From the NCBI GenBank assembly GCA_021776565.1, contig JAJFFQ010000051.1, positions 1-64,000 of the forward strand: a DNA stretch of 64,000 nt, given 5' to 3'. The notes under the pieces are model-generated. The model was not told the DNA's origin, ran no database searches, and was given only the letters and a program-made list of their open reading frames with translations. The position numbers were made by a program, and so were the translations under genes. Positions 15,914 to 25,525 of this stretch are shown here, one piece after another (positions within the stretch are counted from its first letter, which is position 1; every line of letters begins with the position of its first letter). This DNA is from Robiginitomaculum sp. (lineage in GTDB: Bacteria > Pseudomonadota > Alphaproteobacteria > Caulobacterales > Maricaulaceae).

Positions 15914-15988
15914 GAAACCCTCCTGCTTTTGATCTATCGTTTTGGTCAAAACATGATACCATAACAATACTGTGTTCAGGCCAGCGCG

Positions 15989-16017
15989 TTGACACTGCCC
16001 GTCCTCGTCATTAAGTC
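15989..16017 (+). promoter_or_regulatory. Possible sigma-70-like promoter of secA
   Basis: A perfect TTGACA at 15989-15994 is followed after 17 bases by TAAGTC, a weak -10. The site lies about 75 bases before the secA start in the secA-ppiC divergent gap. The -35 is good and the -10 is poor, so this is a tentative call. Confidence 0.3.
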
Positions 16018-16091
16018 AGCCGTGCGTATGCTGCAAGACATGCAGCCGTTATAGCACACCTTAAACCACCGATTTTGTTGAGTCCTTTGTC

Positions 16092-18827
16092 ATGTTGAAT
16101 ATCGTCCGTAAAATCTTTGGCTCGAGCAATGAACGTCTGGTGCGGCGTATGCAGCCTCATATTGATAAAATTAATGCGCTGGAAGCTGAGTTTGAAGCCC
16201 TGGACGACGAGGCGATCCGCGCAAAAACGGAAGAGTTTCGCACCCGTTTCGCCAACGGGGAAACCCTGGATAAACTGCTGCATGAAGCCTTTGCCTCTGT
16301 ACGCGAAGCGGCAAAACGAACCCTTGGCCAGCGTCATTATGATGTGCAGTTAATGGGCGGCATGGTTTTGCATGAAGGCGATATTGCAGAAATGCGAACC
16401 GGTGAGGGGAAAACCCTGGTGGCAACACTTGCGGTCTATTTGAACGCAATTCCCGCCAAGGGCGTGCATGTGGTCACTGTCAACGATTATCTGGCCAGCC
16501 GCGATGCGCAGTGGATGGGCCAGATTTACAGCTTTTTGGGCCTGACCACCGGGTGCATTGTTCATGGGCTGACCGACCCGGAGCGCAAACAAAATTACGC
16601 CTGTGATGTGACCTATGGCACCAATAATGAATTTGGCTTCGATTATTTGCGCGACAATATGAAATACTCGCTGGAAGAAATGTGCCAACGCGAACATCAT
16701 TACGCCATTGTTGACGAAGTTGACTCTATCCTGATTGATGAAGCCCGCACGCCTTTGATTATTTCCGGGCCTACCGAAGACCGCACAGAATTCTATCAGA
16801 CCATTGATGCGCTAATGGCGCTTTTGGACGATGAAGATTTTGAACTGGATGAAAAACAACGCTCGATTTCTTTGACCGAATACGGCAATGAAAAAATTGA
16901 AAAGGTTTTACTGGAAAAAGAACTGATCGAAGATGATCTCTATGACATTAACAATGTCTCGGTGGTGCATCACGTCAATCAGGCCTTGCGGGCGCACAAG
17001 CTGTATAAATGCGACAAGGATTATATCGTCAAGGATGGCAAGGTGATGCTGATTGACGAGTTTACCGGGCGTATGATGGATGGCCGCCGCCTGTCCGAAG
17101 GATTGCATCAGGCGATCGAGGCCAAGGAGCAGGTCGAAATTCAACCAGAAAACGTCACTCTTGCCTCTATCACCTTCCAGAATTATTTCCGTCTTTACGG
17201 AAAACTGGCCGGCATGACCGGTACGGCGATGACTGAAGCGGCAGAATTTGAAAACATTTACAAGTTGAATGTTATTGATATTCCAACCAACAAGCCGGTT
17301 TTGCGTATCGATGATGATGATGAACTGTACCGCACGGCCCGTGAAAAATACGGTGCCATTATCACCGATGTACGCGAATCCACAGCCCGTAAGCAACCTA
17401 TATTGGTCGGCACGGCCTCTATTGAAAAATCAGAAGTGCTCTCGGAAATTTTCAAAAAAGAAAAAATCAAACACAAAGTGCTGAACGCCCGTTACCACGA
17501 ACAGGAAGCACAAATTGTTGCCCAGGCTGGCGCGCCCGGTGCGATCACCATCGCCACCAACATGGCCGGACGTGGCACCGATATTCAACTGGGTGGTAAT
17601 GCCGAAATGCTGCTGACCGACTGGCAGGAGGCCGCAAAGGCCAAAGACAAGGAGCCAACCGAAAAACAGCTTGAAAAGAAACGCGATCAAATCAACGAAC
17701 AGGTCGCGGCCAGCAAGGAGATTGTCATCGAGGCTGGCGGGCTTTACGTGTTGGCCACGGAACGTCATGAAAGTCGACGTATCGACAATCAGTTGCGTGG
17801 CCGTACCGGGCGACAGGGCGATCCAGGCCGATCCAAGTTTTTTGTATCCGTTGAAGATGATTTAATGCGAATTTTTGCCCCCGAACGCATGGATGGTATC
17901 ATGCGCACTTTGGGATTGCAGGACGGCGAATCCATTGCTCACCCCTGGATGAACAAGGCACTGGAAACCTCACAGAAAAAGGTCGAGGCGCGCAATTTTG
18001 AGATCCGCAAAAATGTTCTCAAATACGATGATGTTGTTAATGACCAGCGCAAGGCCATCTTTGAGCAACGCCGCGATTTCATGAATTCTGACGATGTATC
18101 CGATGTGATCGCGGACATGCGTGCCGAAGCCATAGAAGATGCCATAGACCGCTATATGCCTGAAAAGGCCATGGCTGACCAATGGGATGTGCAAGGTCTC
18201 AAAGCAACCCTGCTGGAGCTATTGGGCATGACCCTGCCGGTCGATGTGTGGACAAAAGAGGAAGGCACCGCCAATGAGGAGGTGCAGGAACGCATCATCG
18301 CCATGGCCGACAAAATATATGCGCAAATCGCCGCCAATTTAACCTCCGAGCGTTTGCGGCACATCGAAAAACAGGTTCTGCTTAGTGTTGTGGATCAGAA
18401 CTGGCGCGAGCATTTGCAAAACCTTGACCATTTGCGCTCTGTCGTTCATTTGCGCAGTTATGCCCAGCGCGATCCTTTGAACGAGTTCAAAACCGAGGCT
18501 TTTTCGCTGTTTGAAACCCTGCTTTCGGAACTGCGCGAAACGGTGACCAAAATCACCATGAGTTATCAGAACTTGCGCCTGGAGCCTCAGGATTTACAAC
18601 TTCAAGTGCCTGAAATTTCACAAGAGTCACACGCTGGCTCAGATACTGACCCAGATACTGGCCTGAGCACGGGCGGGCTGGACGTGCGGGTAGAGCCATC
18701 CCGGGGTCGCCAGGCCGCCGCCGTGATTGATCCACAAAATCCCGACACCTGGGGCCGGGTGCCGCGCAATGCGTCCTGCCCGTGCGGCACAGGAAAAAAA
18801 TACAAACATTGTCATGGCAAGGTTTAG
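16092..18827 (+). CDS. secA: Preprotein translocase ATPase SecA
   Basis: The motor of the Sec export pathway, working at the cytoplasmic face of SecYEG. It has the usual DEAD-like motor: Walker A in [12 protein letters not shown] (about 100-111), [12 protein letters not shown], the [20 protein letters not shown] motif, GMTGTA, and motif [15 protein letters not shown]. The end carries the zinc site [16 protein letters not shown] (CxC...CH), which binds SecB and lipids. At 911 residues it has the normal full length. Upstream is the ppiC foldase gene on the other strand. Confidence 0.98.
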   Translation: MLNIVRKIFGSSNERLVRRMQPHIDKINALEAEFEALDDEAIRAKTEEFRTRFANGETLDKLLHEAFASVREAAKRTLGQRHYDVQLMGGMVLHEGDIAEMRTGEGKTLVATLAVYLNAIPAKGVHVVTVNDYLASRDAQWMGQIYSFLGLTTGCIVHGLTDPERKQNYACDVTYGTNNEFGFDYLRDNMKYSLEEMCQREHHYAIVDEVDSILIDEARTPLIISGPTEDRTEFYQTIDALMALLDDEDFELDEKQRSISLTEYGNEKIEKVLLEKELIEDDLYDINNVSVVHHVNQALRAHKLYKCDKDYIVKDGKVMLIDEFTGRMMDGRRLSEGLHQAIEAKEQVEIQPENVTLASITFQNYFRLYGKLAGMTGTAMTEAAEFENIYKLNVIDIPTNKPVLRIDDDDELYRTAREKYGAIITDVRESTARKQPILVGTASIEKSEVLSEIFKKEKIKHKVLNARYHEQEAQIVAQAGAPGAITIATNMAGRGTDIQLGGNAEMLLTDWQEAAKAKDKEPTEKQLEKKRDQINEQVAASKEIVIEAGGLYVLATERHESRRIDNQLRGRTGRQGDPGRSKFFVSVEDDLMRIFAPERMDGIMRTLGLQDGESIAHPWMNKALETSQKKVEARNFEIRKNVLKYDDVVNDQRKAIFEQRRDFMNSDDVSDVIADMRAEAIEDAIDRYMPEKAMADQWDVQGLKATLLELLGMTLPVDVWTKEEGTANEEVQERIIAMADKIYAQIAANLTSERLRHIEKQVLLSVVDQNWREHLQNLDHLRSVVHLRSYAQRDPLNEFKTEAFSLFETLLSELRETVTKITMSYQNLRLEPQDLQLQVPEISQESHAGSDTDPDTGLSTGGLDVRVEPSRGRQAAAVIDPQNPDTWGRVPRNASCPCGTGKKYKHCHGKV

Positions 18828-18922
18828 GAAATAACTGCCCTTAAACACCAAATGGTAAGATTCTCTTGGCAAACAATATCAATTAGAGTGTGATAAGTGA
18901 TTCGCTCACCATGGAGATGACC

Positions 18923-19738
18923 ATGCTTCGAATAATACCAGGCGCCCTGATCCTAACGTTGTTTGCAAACCACGCTCTGGCAGGTGGTGCTCCAGGACAA
19001 TTGCGGCGTAATGCCGACACCGCTCATCCACAATCAATGGCAGCATCCTATGGTGGGGCCAGCAGCGTTACCTCTTCTGCAACATCGCCCTTTGGCCTTC
19101 GGGATGTTGAATTCAAGACCAGTGTTTCGTTTAACTCGGAATATGTGTTTCGTGGAGGCCAAAATGCCAAGCACAATGTGCAGGGCAGCATAGAAATATC
19201 TTCAGGCGGGTTTTATGTCGGTGCCTGGGCCGTATTGCCCACCGAAGATGATTTTGATGCCTACCAGACGGAAATAAATGTTTATGGCGGCTTTGGTTTT
19301 GATCTGACAGACAGTGTCTATGCCGATATTGGCGTTACCGGCTATATTTATAATTCGCCGCAACTTTTGTTTGCTGCCGAAGATTCCATAGAAGCGTATG
19401 CCGGGCTTTCTCTTAATTTGCCACTTAGTCCCAGCCTGTACGGATTTTATGATTTTGAAACCAAGATCGCCACTGCAGAAGCTTCGCTGGAATACAGCCT
19501 GCCCTTTGGGCGCACAGACCTCAACCTTGGTGCCACCGGGGGTTATGCAGATGGCAATGGTGCTGACTATGCATATTTTCAGGCCGATGCCGAACTTGTC
19601 TACAATTTCAATCGTCAGGCTTCGTTTGGGATTGGCGGACACTGGGCGGTTTCAGAAGACAGTCGCTTCCTCGATGCTCTCAGCTTTACCGATAATAATT
19701 CAACCTGGTATGGCATCACCCTGAAGGCCCGCAACTAG
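18923..19738 (+). CDS. Outer-membrane beta-barrel protein, TIGR02001-like
   Basis: A secreted protein of about 271 residues. The signal peptide is LRIIPGALILTLFANHALA. A low-complexity linker precedes the barrel, which begins FKTSVSFNSEYVFRGGQN and continues with alternating strands such as GGFYVGAWAVLP, TDSVYADIGVTGYIYN and FGIGGHWAVSE, ending in WYGITLKARN. The SEYVFRG opening and repeated strands match the conserved gammaproteobacterial/alphaproteobacterial family TIGR02001 of presumed outer-membrane channels. ATG 18923 is preceded by GGAG; earlier in-frame starts at 18890 and 18911 lack this. Its stop overlaps the coq7 stop on the opposite strand in a CTAG. Confidence 0.8.
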   Translation: MLRIIPGALILTLFANHALAGGAPGQLRRNADTAHPQSMAASYGGASSVTSSATSPFGLRDVEFKTSVSFNSEYVFRGGQNAKHNVQGSIEISSGGFYVGAWAVLPTEDDFDAYQTEINVYGGFGFDLTDSVYADIGVTGYIYNSPQLLFAAEDSIEAYAGLSLNLPLSPSLYGFYDFETKIATAEASLEYSLPFGRTDLNLGATGGYADGNGADYAYFQADAELVYNFNRQASFGIGGHWAVSEDSRFLDALSFTDNNSTWYGITLKARN

Positions 19739-20319
19739 GCTTTCTCGGACAAACGAATGGCTGCGCGGCAGCCTGCCTTGATAAAACCGGTGAGCAGTGA
19801 ATAGGCCGGTGCCTGATGAGCACCCTCCTCAATGGCTTTATCACGATGCTCCAGCTCATCGGCACGAAATTTCGTGAACATGGCCTTTAGTTCCGGCTCG
19901 GCATTGGCTGCGTCCAGTTCGTCTATCTGGCCCTGATAATGTTCCTCTATCACATCTTCGACCGCTTCTGTGCAGGCGTGGGCGCAACGCTCACCCAACA
20001 AGGCCGTCCCTGCGCCTAGAACAAAGCTTAAAGGTTGCCAAAGGCCGATAAATGCGGTGGGCCGGGCGCGACGGTTTCTCAACTCCTCATTAAAGGCATT
20101 CAAATGAACGTGCTCTCCCTGTTCCATTTCAAACAGGGTTTGAGTGAGGGCGCGTTTGCCCGGCAATGCGCCGAACACACGCTGTTGTGCCCGATAAATG
20201 GCCACAGCCGCGGTCTCGCCCGCATGATCCACACGGATCATGTCGACTACTCGATTTGCAAGAGCATTGCCCGGAGAAGCGGGGCGTTTTGCCCGTTTGT
20301 GATCGGCTCGTTCAGGCAT
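19735..20319 (-). CDS. coq7: Ubiquinone hydroxylase Coq7 (demethoxyubiquinol hydroxylase)
   Basis: A di-iron hydroxylase that makes the last ring hydroxylation in ubiquinone synthesis. The ferritin-like four-helix bundle carries both metal half-sites: VDHAGETAAVAIYRAQ with MEQGEHVHLNAFNEEL, and CTEAVEDVIEEHYQGQIDEL with FRADELEHRDKAIEEGAH. The 194-residue length fits the single-domain proteobacterial enzyme. Presence of Coq7 rather than UbiF supports an alphaproteobacterial origin. The start overlaps the dsbB end by eight bases, so the two share a transcript. Confidence 0.95.
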   Translation of the reverse strand: MPERADHKRAKRPASPGNALANRVVDMIRVDHAGETAAVAIYRAQQRVFGALPGKRALTQTLFEMEQGEHVHLNAFNEELRNRRARPTAFIGLWQPLSFVLGAGTALLGERCAHACTEAVEDVIEEHYQGQIDELDAANAEPELKAMFTKFRADELEHRDKAIEEGAHQAPAYSLLTGFIKAGCRAAIRLSEKA

Positions 20320-20839
20320 TGTTACGCTCTTTATCCTGCATGAGACTGAGAAAACTGGCCGTAGCCAAAGCCAAAGAAAGAATCATGTTCCACCCAGCCA
20401 TGGAAATACCAGCAAAACTCCAGGGAATTTCATCGCAAGCAGGTGCCTTTGTTGCCGTTCCCAGTGCCGCGTTCAGGTCAGCGGCGCTTAACCCGTCCAG
20501 ACCGCCACCACCGCCGGTACAGGTCGCAGGGCCTGGCCAAAAATGCCATTCAACCCCAGCATGATAACCCGCCACAAAAGCACCGGTAAGAAATGTTAAC
20601 CCCAACAGCGCCACAACACCGCGCCCGGTCATCCGGTTTGGCTTTAATTGCATTAACGACATGCCAATTATGGCAATAACAAGCGCAACCCAATATACTT
20701 CCCTTTGCCGAAGACATAAAGCACAGGGGCGCAGCCCGCCAAAGTTTTCAAAGGCATGGGCAATCCCAAGTGAGGCCAGAGAAGCAATAATCGCCATAAG
20801 CGGCCAGCGCGATGAGTTAAAAATAATTCTTGCGGTCAT
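20312..20839 (-). CDS. dsbB: DsbB family disulfide bond formation protein
   Basis: A 175-residue inner-membrane protein of four helices that passes electrons from periplasmic DsbA to quinones. The first catalytic pair is CALC in LRPCALCLRQREVYW, in the first periplasmic loop. A second pair sits in the second loop, around PATCTGGGGGLDGLSAA and KAPACDEIPWSFAGISMAGWN; a WSFxGxSMAxWN ending is typical. Coupling to coq7 (a quinone synthesis gene) is in keeping with its use of ubiquinone. Confidence 0.9.
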   Translation of the reverse strand: MTARIIFNSSRWPLMAIIASLASLGIAHAFENFGGLRPCALCLRQREVYWVALVIAIIGMSLMQLKPNRMTGRGVVALLGLTFLTGAFVAGYHAGVEWHFWPGPATCTGGGGGLDGLSAADLNAALGTATKAPACDEIPWSFAGISMAGWNMILSLALATASFLSLMQDKERNNA

Positions 20840-20882
20840 GAGTGCAGTCTAGCGCGTTCACATTTCCTGCCAAGTGGTTTTG

Positions 20883-20901
20883 GCGCGGCGTCTCGCCGCG
20901 C
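20883..20901. terminator. GC-rich hairpin between yqaA-like and dsbB genes
   Basis: GCGCGGCG-TCT-CGCCGCGC is a perfect 8-bp stem with a 3-base loop. It lies downstream of the YqaA-like gene and upstream of dsbB on the minus strand. There is no U-tract after the stem in that direction, so it may be an attenuating or processing hairpin as easily as a terminator. Confidence 0.35.
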
Positions 20902-20916
20902 TTAGGTCTGTGGAAA

Positions 20917-21486
20917 TTAGTGTATCAGTTTCAAGACCAGAAAACTGATCATGACGGCGGCAAATATGCCCATGACCAGCAAGGCAAAGTGCCGCTCAAT
21001 CAATTCTTGAGCACGATCACCTAAAAGCCGCAACAGGGCAGCCTCTAAAAAGAACCGCCCCCCTCGGGCCACAACACTGGCGGTCATGAAAACTGCCAGA
21101 TTGATGTGTGAAAATCCTGAGGCAATGGTAATGACTTTATAGGGAAATGGCGTCAAGCCAGCGCCAAATACCGCCAAAAATCCATAGTCCTCAAACCAGG
21201 CGCGAAACGCCTCAAAGCTGTCTTGTTTGCCATATAAATCCAGCAATGGTTGGCCAATGGTATCCCAGGCAAGGGCACCAATGGCATAGCCCAGCAGACC
21301 ACCCGCCACCGAAGCAATCGTGCAGATACCGGCGATAAGCCAGGCCTTGCTCCTGTCTGCCAAAACCATGGGGATGACCATCACATCAGGAGGGATAGGA
21401 AACACCGAACTTTCAATAAAAGATATAAACGCCAGCGCCGGATACGCATATTTGCCGCGAGCAAGCTCAAGTAGTCTGGATTTCAT
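20917..21486 (-). CDS. YqaA/DedA (VTT) family membrane protein
   Basis: A 189-residue inner-membrane protein of the SNARE-associated/DedA type. It shows ALAFISFIESSVFPIPPDVMVIPMVLA, GLLGYAIGALAWDTIGQPLLDLYG, and GLTPFPYKVITIASGFSHINLAVF; the FPIPPD and GLTPFPYK loops are the re-entrant signature of the family. Family members act in lipid (undecaprenyl phosphate or phospholipid) movement; which lipid this one handles is unknown. The start codon at 21486 (MKSRLLELARGKYAYP) is typical. Confidence 0.88.
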   Translation of the reverse strand: MKSRLLELARGKYAYPALAFISFIESSVFPIPPDVMVIPMVLADRSKAWLIAGICTIASVAGGLLGYAIGALAWDTIGQPLLDLYGKQDSFEAFRAWFEDYGFLAVFGAGLTPFPYKVITIASGFSHINLAVFMTASVVARGGRFFLEAALLRLLGDRAQELIERHFALLVMGIFAAVMISFLVLKLIH

Positions 21487-21572
21487 CGTTTATCTGTCCT
21501 GATGGTTTATTGCACAGGCTGGTGCCACATTTTGTTTGCTGTGGCTATAGCAGTGAAGAGCAGACAGGGTTG

Positions 21573-21600
21573 TTGACGCTCTGACGAGTGTGGGTATGCT
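21573..21600 (+). promoter_or_regulatory. Promoter of tRNA-Leu
   Basis: TTGACG (21573-21578) and TATGCT (21595-21600) are separated by 16 bases. The expected start of transcription is about 15 bases before the tRNA. Both hexamers deviate from consensus at few positions and the distance suits a stable-RNA gene. Confidence 0.6.
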
Positions 21601-21622
21601 TTGCGCTGCTACGCACATATAT

Positions 21623-21709
21623 GCCGGTGTGGCGGAATTGGTAGACGCGCGGGATTCAAAATCCCGTTTTCTTATGAAAGTGTCGGTTCGATTCCGACCA
21701 CCGGCACCA
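21623..21709 (+). tRNA. tRNA-Leu (anticodon CAA)
   Basis: An 87-base class II tRNA with encoded CCA. Acceptor GCCGGTG pairs with CACCGGC. The D arm is GCGGAATTGGTAGACGC, the anticodon stem-loop CGGGA-TTCAAAA-TCCCG gives CAA, and a short variable arm (TTTTCTTATGAAAGT) is followed by the T arm GTCGGTTCGATTCCGAC. Discriminator A fits leucine. The gene is single and intact; no integrase or flanking repeat was seen. Confidence 0.97.
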
Positions 21710-21858
21710 TTTTATTTGTGCATCGCGGTGATGGTGCCCGTGGATTGTGCCACTTGTAATAATGTCTCGAAATTAAAACAATATAAGCACCTTTGCCCTA
21801 TGTATTGGTTCAAGGCTTGCCTTCGTATAAGGCAAAGTCATTTTTGGGGCGGGAAAGG

Positions 21859-24366
21859 GTGTTGGGTTTGCGATCTGTTTTTCTTTGTGTTTTTTGCGTG
21901 TTTGTCCTGACGCAAGCCAGTGCAGGGTTTGGGCAAGCCAGCCAGCCAATTGCCCACAATGGTGTAATTGATCTGCGTGCCTGGGATTTTTCTGATAAAA
22001 ACGGCGTTATTCCCCTACAGGGCGAATGGCGCTTTGCCTGGCGGCAATTCATCAACCCGGAAATACCAAAAGGTGAAAATGCCTTTTCATTTGTAGATGT
22101 CCCGCATCGGTGGCGCGGTGCCCGTTTTAATGACGGTGTATCTGATGGTCGGGGGTATGGAACCTATTATTTACGTGTTTTATTGCCAGATAATGCACCG
22201 CGCCTGGCCTTGAAATCGCCTGGTCTGACCTACGCGACAGCAACATATATCAATGGTGAATTGATCCGCATGGCCGGAAAGCCCGGCGCGGACAAGGCAA
22301 GGGAGCAGCCCTATTATATTGTCGATGCGTTTCAATTGCCTTCATCCGCGTCGCGCGGTGAGGTGCTGGATATTGTTATTCACATTTCCAATCATATTCA
22401 CGCGCGCGGCGGCATGATTGCAAAAATTGAACTTGGTTCAGTCAGAGACGTTATGACAGCACATAAACGCTATCAGGCATTTGTTATCGCCATGGTCAGT
22501 GCGATGCTGGCGATAACGGGGTATTGCCTGGTGATTTATTGTACCCGGCGCGCGTTCAAGGCACCGCTTTATTTTGCTCTGTTTTTGTTTTCATTGGCCG
22601 CTCACATAGGGGTGAGCAAGGGCGTTTTTGTTGAGATACTGCCCTTTATTTCCGGGTTGACCTTGTTACGGGTCGAGTATCTGGCGATCATTTTTGGGCC
22701 ATTCGCGGGCTATTTATTCATTGCCAGTCTGTATCCGCATATATTCCATAAACTGGTGACCCGGGCCATCACAACTTATACATTTATTACAGCTTTTTCT
22801 GTGTTTGCCATGAATGCCTACCAGTATTCCTCTCTGGTTACGCTCTATCAGGCGGGGCTGTTGCTGACCCTGCTGACAACGATTATCGGGTTGGCGCTTG
22901 CCGCTCACAGACGTCTGGATGATGCGATTCTTCTGTTTGGCGGATTATGTATTTCTTTTGTGGCCCTGGCCGTAGGTATCTATGCGCAGCACCTGACGGG
23001 CGCACCAAGCTGGTTGATTGTATATGTCTCGCTGCTCACCAATATACTGGCGCAGGCCATTACATTAGGACGTCAATTAACCCGAACCATGCAGCGCACA
23101 GAACGCCTGGGTGTCAAACTGAAAGAGGCGAACGAGCGGCTTGAAGCCCGTGTGACCGAACGCACCAGACAATTGGACAAGGCGCTGGAAAAGGCAAATC
23201 TGGCAAGCCATGCAAAATCAGAATTTCTGGCCGCCATGAGCCATGAAATACGAACACCCATGAACGGTGTCATTGGCATGACCGAAGCGGTGCTGGATGG
23301 TAATTTACCGGTGAAGCAACGCGAAAACATTCAGGTCATCCGGCAATCGGCAAAATCGCTGATGGTGATTTTGAACGATATACTTGATATTTCCAAAATC
23401 GAAGCGGGGAAGATGACCCTGGAGACCCGGCCATTTAATTTACAAACTGTTATTGATAGCACCCTTGCCTTGTGGAAAGAGCCAATTTCTCAAAAGGGGT
23501 TGGCGTTAAAAACGCAAATAGACGGAGACATCTCAGGCTATGTATTGGGTGATGAAATTCGTCTTGGTCAGGTGCTCTCCAACATTATTTCAAATGCCTG
23601 TAAATTTACACAAAAGGGCCATATTAACGTGTTGGTCAAGGCCAGAGATATTGACGCCAAAAAACAATTGGAGTTTCGTATTGAAGATACCGGCACCGGG
23701 ATAAAGCGCGAAAGCGTAGAGCAGGTTTTCAAAGCGTTTGCACAAGAAGATCAGTCAATTTCTCGGCGTCATGGCGGCACCGGCCTGGGTCTGCCCATCT
23801 GTGTGCAGCTGACCGGGTTAATGGGTGGTGAGCTTAATTATGATAGTGGTTACGAAGATGGGGCTGCCTTTGTCCTGAGCCTGACGCTGGAAACTGCGGC
23901 GAAACCCAAAGCGATAACGCAAACAGAAGACAAGACGATCAGGCAAGAACCCCGGCGGCTGAAGCTTCTTATCGCCGAAGACAATACCATCAATCGAAAA
24001 GTGCTGCGAGCACTGCTGGCAAAAATGCCCTTTGATCTCAGCTTTGTCCATGATGGGTTTGATGCCGTCAATTTGGCGCAAACAGCGGCTTTTGATATCA
24101 TTTTGATGGACATACAAATGCCAAACATGGGCGGCGTTGAGGCAACCCAGGCCATACGTGCCGGTACTGGCCCCAACGTGTCCACCCCGGTCATTGCCGT
24201 TACCGCCAACGCCATGACCGGCGATAAAGAGGCGTATATGCACGCGGGCATGAATGGTTTTGTATCAAAACCGATCAATCCCAAAGACCTGATTGAAGCC
24301 ATCAGTCAGGCCTCCAAAAGCTGTGCAAAAGACAATAACGCCAACCATATCGCCAAAACCGGCTAG
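21859..24366 (+). CDS. Hybrid sensor histidine kinase with 7TMR-DISM input
   Basis: A membrane hybrid kinase of about 835 residues. After a signal peptide (SVFLCVFCVFVLTQASA) comes a periplasmic DISM-type carbohydrate-binding-like domain (PLQGEWRFAWRQF, YGTYYLRVLLPDNAPRLAL). Seven hydrophobic segments follow, then a coiled coil (KLKEANERLEARVTERTRQL). The HisKA H-box is FLAAMSHEIRTPMNGVIGM, with the phosphorylated His near residue 462. The ATP-binding domain has NIISNACKFTQKG, DTGTGI and GGTGLGL. A receiver domain has ILMDIQMPNMGG, with Asp near 751. GTG 21859 was chosen for its upstream GGGG; a TTG at 21793 is possible. The signal is unknown, and no separate output regulator lies next to it. 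Confidence 0.9.
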   Translation: MLGLRSVFLCVFCVFVLTQASAGFGQASQPIAHNGVIDLRAWDFSDKNGVIPLQGEWRFAWRQFINPEIPKGENAFSFVDVPHRWRGARFNDGVSDGRGYGTYYLRVLLPDNAPRLALKSPGLTYATATYINGELIRMAGKPGADKAREQPYYIVDAFQLPSSASRGEVLDIVIHISNHIHARGGMIAKIELGSVRDVMTAHKRYQAFVIAMVSAMLAITGYCLVIYCTRRAFKAPLYFALFLFSLAAHIGVSKGVFVEILPFISGLTLLRVEYLAIIFGPFAGYLFIASLYPHIFHKLVTRAITTYTFITAFSVFAMNAYQYSSLVTLYQAGLLLTLLTTIIGLALAAHRRLDDAILLFGGLCISFVALAVGIYAQHLTGAPSWLIVYVSLLTNILAQAITLGRQLTRTMQRTERLGVKLKEANERLEARVTERTRQLDKALEKANLASHAKSEFLAAMSHEIRTPMNGVIGMTEAVLDGNLPVKQRENIQVIRQSAKSLMVILNDILDISKIEAGKMTLETRPFNLQTVIDSTLALWKEPISQKGLALKTQIDGDISGYVLGDEIRLGQVLSNIISNACKFTQKGHINVLVKARDIDAKKQLEFRIEDTGTGIKRESVEQVFKAFAQEDQSISRRHGGTGLGLPICVQLTGLMGGELNYDSGYEDGAAFVLSLTLETAAKPKAITQTEDKTIRQEPRRLKLLIAEDNTINRKVLRALLAKMPFDLSFVHDGFDAVNLAQTAAFDIILMDIQMPNMGGVEATQAIRAGTGPNVSTPVIAVTANAMTGDKEAYMHAGMNGFVSKPINPKDLIEAISQASKSCAKDNNANHIAKTG

Positions 24367-24455
24367 TGCACAAAAGATGACATCCAGAGTGGAGAGCCAT
24401 AAGCTTGCCTGATTCGTTTTCGACCGCTTTAGCCCGGTCTGATAAAGGGTTGCAC

Positions 24456-25076
24456 ATGGCAAAAGAAACCGTACAGGAACAGTTTTGGCGCGGTGATTTT
24501 GGCGATGATTATGTTGATCGCTGCCGGGGCGACGCCCTGCTGGCCGCACGATTATCTTTATGGACAACAATACTACGCACCTGTGGCCCGATAAGCAGCA
24601 TTACCGAATTTGGGGCCAATATCGGTTTGAACATGCATGCCCTGCACCACCTGCTCCCCGAAGCAAAACTGCATGGTGTCGAGATCAATACCAAGGCGGC
24701 AGCAGAATTGCAAACCCTGGGGTTTGTCGATGTGCACGAAGGCTCTTTGCTGGATACCGCGCCAGCACAACAAAGCGACCTGGCCTTTACCTGCACAGTG
24801 CTAATCCACATTAACCCGGCCGAGCTGCCCCGTGCCTATGCGCAGATTGCCAGTGCCGCCGGACGTTATGTCGTCATCTGCGAGTATTATAACCCGGTAC
24901 CGGTTCAGATACGCTATCGTGGCCATAACGAGCGATTATTCAAACGCGACTTTGCCGGTGAATTCATGGATGCACACCCGGAATTTCAATTGCGCGATTA
25001 CGGTTTTGTCTATCATCGTGACCCAAATTTCCCAGCCGATGATTTTTCCTGGTTTTTGATGGAGAGAAATCATTGA
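24456..25076 (+). CDS. PseMT-like methyltransferase (pseudaminic-acid-associated family)
   Basis: A class I SAM-dependent methyltransferase of about 206 residues. It starts TVQEQFWRGDFGDDYVDRC, which matches the family annotated as pseudaminic acid biosynthesis-associated methylases (TIGR03587). Motif I is ITEFGANIGLNMHAL and the following acidic strand is LHGVEINTKAA. VLIHINPAELPRAYAQI and a C-terminal FPADDFSWFLMER also fit. ATG 24456 places the conserved QEQFWRG near the N-terminus; a TTG at 24405 with upstream GGAG is an alternative. No nonulosonate synthesis genes are nearby, so the substrate is uncertain. The stop overlaps the TTG start of the copper chaperone gene. Confidence 0.7.
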   Translation: MAKETVQEQFWRGDFGDDYVDRCRGDALLAARLSLWTTILRTCGPISSITEFGANIGLNMHALHHLLPEAKLHGVEINTKAAAELQTLGFVDVHEGSLLDTAPAQQSDLAFTCTVLIHINPAELPRAYAQIASAAGRYVVICEYYNPVPVQIRYRGHNERLFKRDFAGEFMDAHPEFQLRDYGFVYHRDPNFPADDFSWFLMERNH

Positions 25077-25525
25077 ATAGATTGTCGCGACGGGGCGTTT
25101 TAATGACGCTAAGCACCAGTTTGGCTCTTGCTGGCTGCGGCCAAAGCGCCGATGAACCGGCATCAAAAATTGTGATCTTTAACGCTTGGATGCGCCTACC
25201 TCCTGGCGGACGAGACATTAGTGCGGCCTATCTTGTTATCCATAATAATGGCGGCGCAGATACGCTATTGTCTGCATCGTCACCAATGGCTGATGATGTA
25301 CAAATGCACATTCATGAGGTTGATGGTGAGGTGATGCGCATGCGTCATGAAGACAGCGTCGCCATTCCGGCAAACAGTTCTGTGGATTACAAGCCCGGCG
25401 GACGGCACTTGATGATGTTTGGAGTGCCAGATGACTTGCGGGCGGGTGATGAAATACTCCTGACGTTGGTCTTTGAGCGCGGCGGCGAAATAAGCACGTA
25501 CTTCAGGGTGAAAACCGGACTTTAA
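25073..25525 (+). CDS. PCu(A)C-type copper chaperone lipoprotein
   Basis: A 150-residue periplasmic protein of the DUF461/PCuAC family, which delivers Cu(I) to cytochrome oxidase. Metal ligands are visible: MHIHE, then VMRMRH, and RHLMMFG (Met/His pattern). The N-terminus has SRRGVLMTLSTSLALAGC, combining a twin-arginine-like start with a lipobox cysteine. The start is TTG 25073, overlapping the stop of the methyltransferase gene, with GGAGAG six bases upstream. The stop overlaps the M48 protease stop on the other strand. Confidence 0.87.
   Translation: MNRLSRRGVLMTLSTSLALAGCGQSADEPASKIVIFNAWMRLPPGGRDISAAYLVIHNNGGADTLLSASSPMADDVQMHIHEVDGEVMRMRHEDSVAIPANSSVDYKPGGRHLMMFGVPDDLRAGDEILLTLVFERGGEISTYFRVKTGL

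Noticed and set aside
16092-18827. Possible second SecA (SecA2)
   Set aside because: The C-terminal zinc site and full length mark it as the housekeeping SecA.
21623-21709. tRNA-Leu as an integration site
   Set aside because: No integrase gene or repeated tRNA 3' end was seen in the flanks.
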